A stretch of DNA of 9,253 nt from NCBI GenBank assembly GCA_017453705.1, contig JAFTEK010000287.1:1-9253 (forward strand). The letters are read 5' to 3'. A program made the translations under genes and the position numbers. Under the pieces are notes generated by a model, which saw nothing but the letters and a program-made list of their open reading frames with translations, was not told where the DNA came from and did not search any database. The DNA is from Treponema sp. (GTDB lineage: Bacteria > Spirochaetota > Spirochaetia > Treponematales > Treponemataceae). The first letter of the stretch is position 1, and each line of letters starts with the position of its first letter. Positions 6,847 to 9,253 of this stretch are shown piece by piece.

Positions 6847-6875
6847 ATTATAAAGCCACTCCCTGAATCTGTCAA
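6847..6875 (-). promoter_or_regulatory. Consensus sigma-70 promoter of the GH127 gene
   Basis: On the minus strand TTGACA (6875-6870) and TATAAT (6852-6847) are separated by exactly 17 bp, a complete match to the housekeeping consensus. The last base of the -10 is only nine bases from the A of the ATG at 6838. The likely start points are G6841 or A6838, giving a leader of three bases or none. Confidence 0.85.
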
Positions 6876-6901
6876 AAACATTGGGCTTGTTCGGAAAACG
6901 G

Positions 6902-6949
6902 TACTGACAAGTAAGCTGTCGGCGTTGCCAAGCAAGTTTACTGACAGCT
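6902..6949. promoter_or_regulatory. Possible operator repeats upstream of the GH127 promoter
   Basis: The 8-mer TACTGACA is repeated directly at 6902-6909 and 6939-6946. AGCTGTC (6914-6920) and its inverse GACAGCT (6943-6949) form an interrupted palindrome with a 22-bp spacer. The elements lie about 27-75 bp upstream of the GH127 -35, where an activator or looping repressor could bind, and also just past the rlmB stop, where the palindrome could form a weak hairpin in that mRNA. No regulator family can be assigned. Confidence 0.3.
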
Positions 6950-6986
6950 CTATTCAATCAGAAAGCAGCAGAAACTAGGGGCAGGT

Positions 6987-7757
6987 TTACAGAGACTGCC
7001 GCCTCCGCTCGTAGAGGATGATTCCGGCGGCAACGGAGACGTTCAGGCTGTCTATCCTGCCGCATGTAGGTATGGAGACTATCTGGTCGCAGTTGTCTTG
7101 CAGCAGACGCGAGATGCCCGCCCCCTCGCTGCCCATGACGATGCAGGTCTTTTCGGCGAATTTGACCTGGGGCAGGGGAGAGCCGCCCATGTCCGCCCCG
7201 TATATCCAGAAGCCCGCGTCCTTGAGCTGCTGTGCCACCCGCGCGAGGTTTGTCACCACGGCAACAGGCACATATGCGCTCGCCCCCGCGCTAGCACGGG
7301 CCATGACCTCGCCATCCTGTACTCCGGCCGCACTGCGCCGTTCCCCCATAACCAGCAGGGCAGCCCCCAGTTGGTCGCAGCTACGCAAAATCGCCCCGAC
7401 GTTGTGGGGGTCGGTCACGCCGTCCAGAATCACGACGGTGGCCGTCTCAGGGCAGGAAGCAAGCCACTGGTCAAGCTGTACCCGCATATCTAATTTTTCA
7501 TCCTCGCCGTCCACGAGAAGGACAATCCCACGGTGGTCACGTGCTTCTGGAGGCAGGCTACGCACCTGCTCGTCAAGGGCGGATGTGTCCACTGACTCGC
7601 ATGGAACACCGTATTCCTTGGCAAGCGCGAGGATTTTCTTGACCCTCGGCCCCGCCTTGGAATAGAGGATGTGGAGCTGCGCGGAGTGCTTTTTCTCCGC
7701 ACCGTAGTGGCGGAGACGCTCTTCTACGGCGTGGAAGCCTGTGTATCGTTTTTGCAT
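6987..7757 (-). CDS. rlmB: RlmB/TrmH-family 23S rRNA (guanosine-2'-O-)-methyltransferase
   Basis: A SPOUT-fold methyltransferase that transfers a methyl group from S-adenosylmethionine to a ribose 2'-OH; RlmB acts on a guanosine in 23S rRNA domain V. The 256-residue length is normal. Residues 5-80 are the small N-terminal substrate-binding domain (GFHAVEERLR). Residues ~105-252 are the SPOUT domain with its three motifs: LDGVTDPHNVGAILRSC at 111-127 (N119, R125), IVMGSEGAGISRL at 206-218 (E211), and IPTCGRIDSLNVSVAAGI at 229-246 (knot, cofactor site). The start ATG at 7757 lies 18 bp after the stop of the upstream small secreted-protein gene and has only a poor Shine-Dalgarno, so the two are probably co-transcribed. 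RlmB, rather than another TrmH paralogue, is favoured by the N-terminal domain and motif 1 wording. A tRNA-specific relative cannot be excluded. Confidence 0.92.
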   Translation of the reverse strand: MQKRYTGFHAVEERLRHYGAEKKHSAQLHILYSKAGPRVKKILALAKEYGVPCESVDTSALDEQVRSLPPEARDHRGIVLLVDGEDEKLDMRVQLDQWLASCPETATVVILDGVTDPHNVGAILRSCDQLGAALLVMGERRSAAGVQDGEVMARASAGASAYVPVAVVTNLARVAQQLKDAGFWIYGADMGGSPLPQVKFAEKTCIVMGSEGAGISRLLQDNCDQIVSIPTCGRIDSLNVSVAAGIILYERRRQSL

Positions 7758-7775
7758 TTTATGGTCTACCGTGGG

Positions 7776-8267
7776 CTAGTCGTCCTTGCCTTCCGTAAAG
7801 ACTATCATATATATGGACGGAAGTTTGTCACCGAGCGAAAAGCGGGTTATAGCGACGGTATTGCCGTTCCTGCAGGTGTAGAGGGAAACAGGCATTATCT
7901 CTGACTCTTCGGTGAGCATGAGACCGTACTTCTCGATTATGTCCTGCTCATGGTTCAGGCTGTTCATCTCAGCTTCGGTGCCAGAGTTGTACTTGAGGTC
8001 GAACAAGCCCAGATAGAACTTGTCGTTTTGAAATCTCAGCTCTATCTTGCCCCCCTTCATGCCACCGTACTTGCCACCGGTGAAGGAGACGCTCCCCAAG
8101 TCTTTGTTGGTCTGGTTATGGCTCCAGCCGTTTGCCTCCATCAAATCCAGTGCCCTTTCCATAGAAGTGCCGAAGGGAATTCCGCAGAATCCCAGTATGT
8201 CATCGGCAAAGGAAAGCGGAGCAACCGCAAAAAGCATGATTAAAGCAAGAATCGAAATTTTACGCAA
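7776..8267 (-). CDS. Small exported protein of unknown function
   Basis: I do not recognise this 163-residue protein. It has a clear signal peptide (charged MRKIS, hydrophobic LALIMLFAVAPL, cleavage probably after SFA at residue 21), so it should be periplasmic or secreted; no lipobox Cys follows. The mature part begins with a motif seen in many small periplasmic proteins (ILGFCGIPFGTSMERALDLM, 24-43: 'IPFG' then a helix) and continues as beta strands (KIELRFQNDKFYLGLFDLKY at 74-93). Two Cys (28 and 132) could form a disulfide. The start is TTG at 8267-8265, fixed by a strong Shine-Dalgarno (AGAGGAG, six bases upstream); the next residues read MRKISIL. It precedes rlmB by 18 bp, and a long hairpin-rich leader lies upstream. 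The pairing with a rRNA methylase says nothing clear about its job. Confidence 0.85.
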   Translation of the reverse strand: MRKISILALIMLFAVAPLSFADDILGFCGIPFGTSMERALDLMEANGWSHNQTNKDLGSVSFTGGKYGGMKGGKIELRFQNDKFYLGLFDLKYNSGTEAEMNSLNHEQDIIEKYGLMLTEESEIMPVSLYTCRNGNTVAITRFSLGDKLPSIYMIVFTEGKDD

Positions 8268-8297
8268 TGTAGTCTCCTCTAATTTTTTTAGTCCCCC

Positions 8298-8406
8298 GCC
8301 AGTACAAAAGTCGGTTAGTTTTGCACTGGCTTACGAGGGGCATACTGGCGCATTATGTGTCAGTACGCCCCTCGCACGTTAGTACAAAAGCCCTCCGGAA
8401 CTTTTG
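8298..8406 (-). repeat. Array of three hairpins in the leader of the small exported-protein gene
   Basis: Hairpin A is a 12-bp stem (8298-8309/8319-8330, 9-nt loop). Hairpin B is a 14-bp stem (8334-8347/8361-8374, 13-nt loop), extendable by two pairs to 8332/8376. Hairpin C is a 6-bp stem (8385-8390/8401-8406). The mismatches in A (8304/8324) and B (8342/8366 and 8333/8375) are A-C as plus-strand RNA but G-U wobble pairs as minus-strand RNA, so the stems are fully paired only in the direction in which the neighbouring genes are read. AGTACAAAAG is repeated exactly at 8301-8310 and 8381-8390. No T-tract follows, so terminator function is unlikely. A 5'UTR structure or a REP/MITE-like repeat is possible. 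Confidence 0.75.
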
Positions 8407-8419
8407 AATCTGTCACCCC

Positions 8420-8448
8420 TTTATATAAAACCCCTTCGCCACGCAAAA
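8420..8448 (-). promoter_or_regulatory. Possible promoter of the small exported-protein / rlmB operon
   Basis: On the minus strand an AT-rich TTTTATATAAA stretch (8420-8430) offers a TATAAA -10 at 8425-8420. The -35 at 17 bp (TTTTGC, 8448-8443) is poor. If used, the transcript would carry a leader of roughly 145 nt containing the three-hairpin array. Read-through from fhs is the alternative, since no clear fhs terminator is visible. Confidence 0.3.
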
Positions 8449-8474
8449 AGTAACGGACGGAGGGTGATTTTCCA

Positions 8475-9253
8475 TTAAAACAGGCCTGTTATGACCCCCT
8501 CATCGTCCACGTCTATGTTCAGCGCGGACGGTGCCTTGGGCAGACCCGGCATATCCATTATGTCACCCGCGAACGCGACGACAAAGCCCGCACCTGAGTA
8601 GAGCTGCACGTCACGCACTGGGAAAGCATAGCCTGACGGTGCGCCGAGCAAAGTCTTGTCGTGCGATATGGAATTCTGTGTCTTGGCCATGCAGACAGGT
8701 AGGCTGCCGTAGCCCGCCGCCTCCCAGGATGCAAGCTTTTTGACAGCCTTGCTGTCGAACTCCACGCTTCCCACCCGGTATATTTCCTTCGCAAGCGTCT
8801 CTATCTTGTCCTTGAGCGGCATGTCAAGCGGGTACAAAGGCTCAAAGCTGCTTCCGCCGTCCGCAAGCTCCACGACCTTGCGGGCAAGCTCCACGGCACC
8901 GTCGCCGCCCTTGCCCCAGCCCTCGCAGAGCACGGCGGAGCTTCCGGCAGCGGCAGCAAGCTCCTGTATCTTGGCAAGCTCCGCCTCGCTGTCGCCCGAG
9001 AAGCGGTTGACAGCAAGCACGGTCTTTACTCCGAACTTGGCCATGTTTTCGATATGGACGCGGACGTTGGCAAAGCCCTTTTCCAGTGCACTGACATTTT
9101 CGGCAGAAAGCTCATTTTTCGCCACGCCGCCGTGCATCTTGAGGGCGCGGGCAGTTACGACGATGACCGCTGCATCTGGGGCAAGCCCGTTCAGGCGGCA
9201 CTTGATGTCCATGAACTTCTCCGCCCCTAGGTCTGCGGCAAAGCCCGCCTCGG
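8475..9253 (-). CDS. fhs: Formate-tetrahydrofolate ligase, C-terminal part (5' end outside window)
   Basis: This enzyme joins formate to tetrahydrofolate with ATP to give 10-formyl-tetrahydrofolate in one-carbon metabolism, in the cytoplasm. The frame is open to the right edge: before the internal Met at 9212 it reads EAGFAADLGAEKF, a hallmark of the family, so the Met is not the start. The 258 visible residues are a little under half of the usual ~555. Other family stretches are APDAAVIVVTARALKMHGG, KFGVKTVLAVNRFSGDSE, LCEGWGKGGDGAVELA, LPVCMAKTQNSISHD and the C-terminal SGAGFVVAFAGDIMDMPGLP. The frame ends with GLF and a TAA at 8475-8477. There are 207 bp of noncoding DNA before the next gene on the same strand. 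The identification is secure. Confidence 0.96.
   Translation of the reverse strand, partial: EAGFAADLGAEKFMDIKCRLNGLAPDAAVIVVTARALKMHGGVAKNELSAENVSALEKGFANVRVHIENMAKFGVKTVLAVNRFSGDSEAELAKIQELAAAAGSSAVLCEGWGKGGDGAVELARKVVELADGGSSFEPLYPLDMPLKDKIETLAKEIYRVGSVEFDSKAVKKLASWEAAGYGSLPVCMAKTQNSISHDKTLLGAPSGYAFPVRDVQLYSGAGFVVAFAGDIMDMPGLPKAPSALNIDVDDEGVITGLF

Noticed and set aside
5651..6847. 398-codon open frame on the plus strand
   Set aside because: It lies wholly antisense to the GH127 gene, whose active-site motifs prove the minus-strand frame. The translation resembles no family and the frame is open because of the codon bias of the opposite strand.
7018..7665. 215-codon open frame on the plus strand
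   Set aside because: Antisense shadow of rlmB, with low-complexity Ser/Arg/Thr-rich translation and no RBS.
8281..8474. Known riboswitch (tetrahydrofolate or SAM type) beside fhs
   Set aside because: The region is downstream of fhs, not upstream, and I see no conserved core of a known class; only simple hairpins.
8475..9212. Formate-tetrahydrofolate ligase starting at the Met at 9212
   Set aside because: The frame continues upstream as EAGFAADLGAEKF, a conserved family stretch, so the gene is cut by the window edge and does not start there.
1..9253. Defence island, prophage, toxin-antitoxin or biosynthetic cluster
   Set aside because: Every gene with recognisable motifs is housekeeping, envelope or carbohydrate-related; no integrase, transposase, nuclease-effector or antitoxin pattern was seen on either strand.

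Overview
The window reads as ordinary chromosome of a spirochaete, most likely a Treponema from a gut, rumen or oral habitat. This is inferred mainly from the 478-residue three-part OmpA-like protein (positions 3285-4721), whose length and layout match, from memory, Treponema pallidum Tp0624. Weak Shine-Dalgarno sites before several genes and a carbohydrate-active accessory enzyme fit that picture. Base composition looks balanced. No phage, transposase, CRISPR, toxin-antitoxin or defence gene is visible, and I found no new multigene system. The unusual content is in the intergenic DNA.

Layout, left to right. (a) 2-691 (+): C-terminal part of a protein with two PEGA-like beta-sandwich repeats. 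It is followed by a hairpin-rich, C-rich noncoding stretch ending in a strong intrinsic terminator at 845-873. (b) 951-3123 (-): ribonuclease HI (rnhA) followed by a secreted GH3 beta-N-acetylhexosaminidase of the NagZ type, the two reading frames overlapping. (c) 3124-3284: divergent promoter region with a 15-bp tandem repeat. (d) 3285-4721 (+): exported OmpA-domain protein. (e) 4756-4917: four successive perfect hairpins between two convergent genes. (f) 4901-6838 (-): a complete GH127 beta-L-arabinofuranosidase driven by a perfect TTGACA-N17-TATAAT promoter placed so close to the ATG that the mRNA should be leaderless or nearly so. (g) 6987-8267 (-): a small exported protein of unknown function (TTG start) followed 18 bp later by an RlmB/TrmH-family 23S rRNA ribose methyltransferase. 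(h) 8281-8474: noncoding leader with a second hairpin array. Its stems pair fully only as RNA of the minus strand. (i) 8475-9253 (-): C-terminal part of formate-tetrahydrofolate ligase (fhs).

How the genes relate. The GH3 enzyme and the OmpA-like protein both act in the cell envelope (peptidoglycan turnover and envelope architecture). RNase HI, RlmB and Fhs are housekeeping enzymes. GH127 is an isolated sugar-scavenging enzyme with no transporter or regulator gene beside it here.
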